From assembly GCF_036898465.1 (NCBI RefSeq), contig NZ_JARUMJ010000001.1:2976001-3040000 (forward strand): 64,000 nt of DNA. The letters run 5' to 3'. Source of the DNA: Streptomyces sp. B21-105 (GTDB lineage: Bacteria; Actinomycetota; Actinomycetes; Streptomycetales; Streptomycetaceae). This document shows positions 63,491 to 64,000 of this stretch, one piece after another (the first letter of the stretch is position 1; each line of letters begins with the position of its first letter). Position numbers and translations under genes: made by a program. A model generated the notes under the pieces. It did no database searches and was not told the DNA's origin. It saw only the letters and a list, made by a program, of their open reading frames with translations.

Positions 63491-64000
63491 GTGCTCGTAC
63501 TCGTCGCTCCCGGCCAGGGCGCCCAGACGCCCGGCTTCCTGACCCCCTGGCTCGACCTCCCCGGTGTCGAGGACCGTCTGCGTACCCTGTCGACGGCCAT
63601 CGACCTCGACCTGGTGCACTACGGCACGAACGCCGACGCGGACGAGATCCGCGACACCGCGATCGCCCAGCCGCTGCTCGTGGCGGCCGGACTCGTCTCC
63701 GCCGCGGCGCTCGGCGACATCACGCCCGGCGCGGTCGCGGGCCACAGCGTCGGCGAGTTCACCGCGGCCGTCTTCGCCGGCGTCCTCGACGACACCGCCG
63801 CGCTGGGCCTGGTCCGCAGGCGCGGCCTGGCCATGGCGGACGCCGCCGCGATCACCGAGACCGGCATGTCCGCGCTGCTCGGCGGCGACCCCGACGTCTC
63901 CGTCGCACACCTGGAGAAGCTGGGGCTGACCCCGGCGAACATCAACGGCGCGGGCCAGGTCGTCGCCGCGGGCACGCTGGAGCAGCTCGCCGCGCTGAAC
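63491..64000 (+). CDS. fabD: Malonyl-CoA:ACP transacylase, 5' part (runs off the window)
   Basis: The visible 170 residues start from GTG (VLVLVAPGQGAQTPGFLTPW) and include AVAGHSVGEFTAAVFAGVLD, with the catalytic Ser in GHSVGE, and the conserved Arg-type block ALGLVRRRGLAMADAAA. FabD transfers malonate from CoA to the acyl carrier protein at the start of fatty acid elongation. It is the first gene of the fab operon in Streptomyces (fabD-fabH-acpP-fabF), which would continue beyond 64000. A weak AGAGAGAG site lies before the GTG. Confidence 0.95.
   Translation, partial: MLVLVAPGQGAQTPGFLTPWLDLPGVEDRLRTLSTAIDLDLVHYGTNADADEIRDTAIAQPLLVAAGLVSAAALGDITPGAVAGHSVGEFTAAVFAGVLDDTAALGLVRRRGLAMADAAAITETGMSALLGGDPDVSVAHLEKLGLTPANINGAGQVVAAGTLEQLAALN

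Overview
The window is a piece of a high-GC actinobacterial chromosome, almost certainly Streptomyces. Third-codon GC is extreme, GTG starts are frequent, and several families and neighbourhoods are typical of that genus: a PucR-type fasR regulator immediately before fabD, an E1-only aceE next to a DUF3052 gene and an AhpE-type peroxiredoxin, several TerD proteins with a TerC-like protein, and a GT87-PAP2 fusion. No replication origin, CRISPR array, rRNA gene or obvious biosynthetic cluster is visible. One tRNA gene, tRNA-Val(UAC), is present.

Region by region. (1) 1-10.6 kb is accessory DNA. It holds an IS256-family transposase fragment abutting a decayed ISAs1-family element whose terminal repeats can still be read, then, on the minus strand, a LamG-like secreted protein, a secreted Rhs/YD-repeat protein of about 2,340 residues ending in a Hint domain and a 100-residue toxin-like tip, a low-GC putative immunity gene, and a terminator. 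(2) 10.9-18.3 kb holds a membrane protein, the GT87-PAP2 fusion, an O-methyltransferase, FHA and DUF1992 proteins, a pair of related conserved proteins and a GNAT. (3) 18.3-26.1 kb holds an MFS exporter carrying a C-terminal MarR-like domain, a zinc-ribbon/peptidoglycan-binding protein, a HAD phosphatase, a TMEM165/GDT1 transporter behind a yybP-ykoY (manganese) riboswitch, a secreted HNH nuclease and a PhoD-like phosphatase. (4) 26.2-34.6 kb holds small membrane and metabolic genes, the tRNA and envelope proteins. (5) 34.5-39.4 kb (minus) is a cell-envelope block of class A PBP, polysaccharide deacetylase-like protein and amidase; the PBP lacks the catalytic lysine of its SxxK motif. (6) 39.6-49.0 kb is a tellurium/stress (Ter) island: HAD, a multidomain PRTase, a CitE-like lyase, three TerD-type proteins, a TerA-like protein and a TerC-like protein. 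(7) 49.1-64 kb holds a peroxiredoxin, DUF3052, aceE, an MFS/TetR divergent pair with a RecA-NDp-type promoter, several hydrolases, a MerR-AKR operon, pirin, fasR and the start of fabD.

How the genes work together. The Rhs region looks like a polymorphic-toxin operon (partner, toxin, immunity) beside IS debris. The Ter genes form the usual set of metal-binding TerD proteins, a TerC membrane protein and a PRTase/lyase/HAD module proposed to make a nucleotide-like compound. The right end joins pyruvate-to-acetyl-CoA conversion (aceE) with fatty-acid initiation (fasR-fabD). At least eight genes appear to be transcribed as leaderless mRNAs, with a -10 box 6-7 nt before the start codon.
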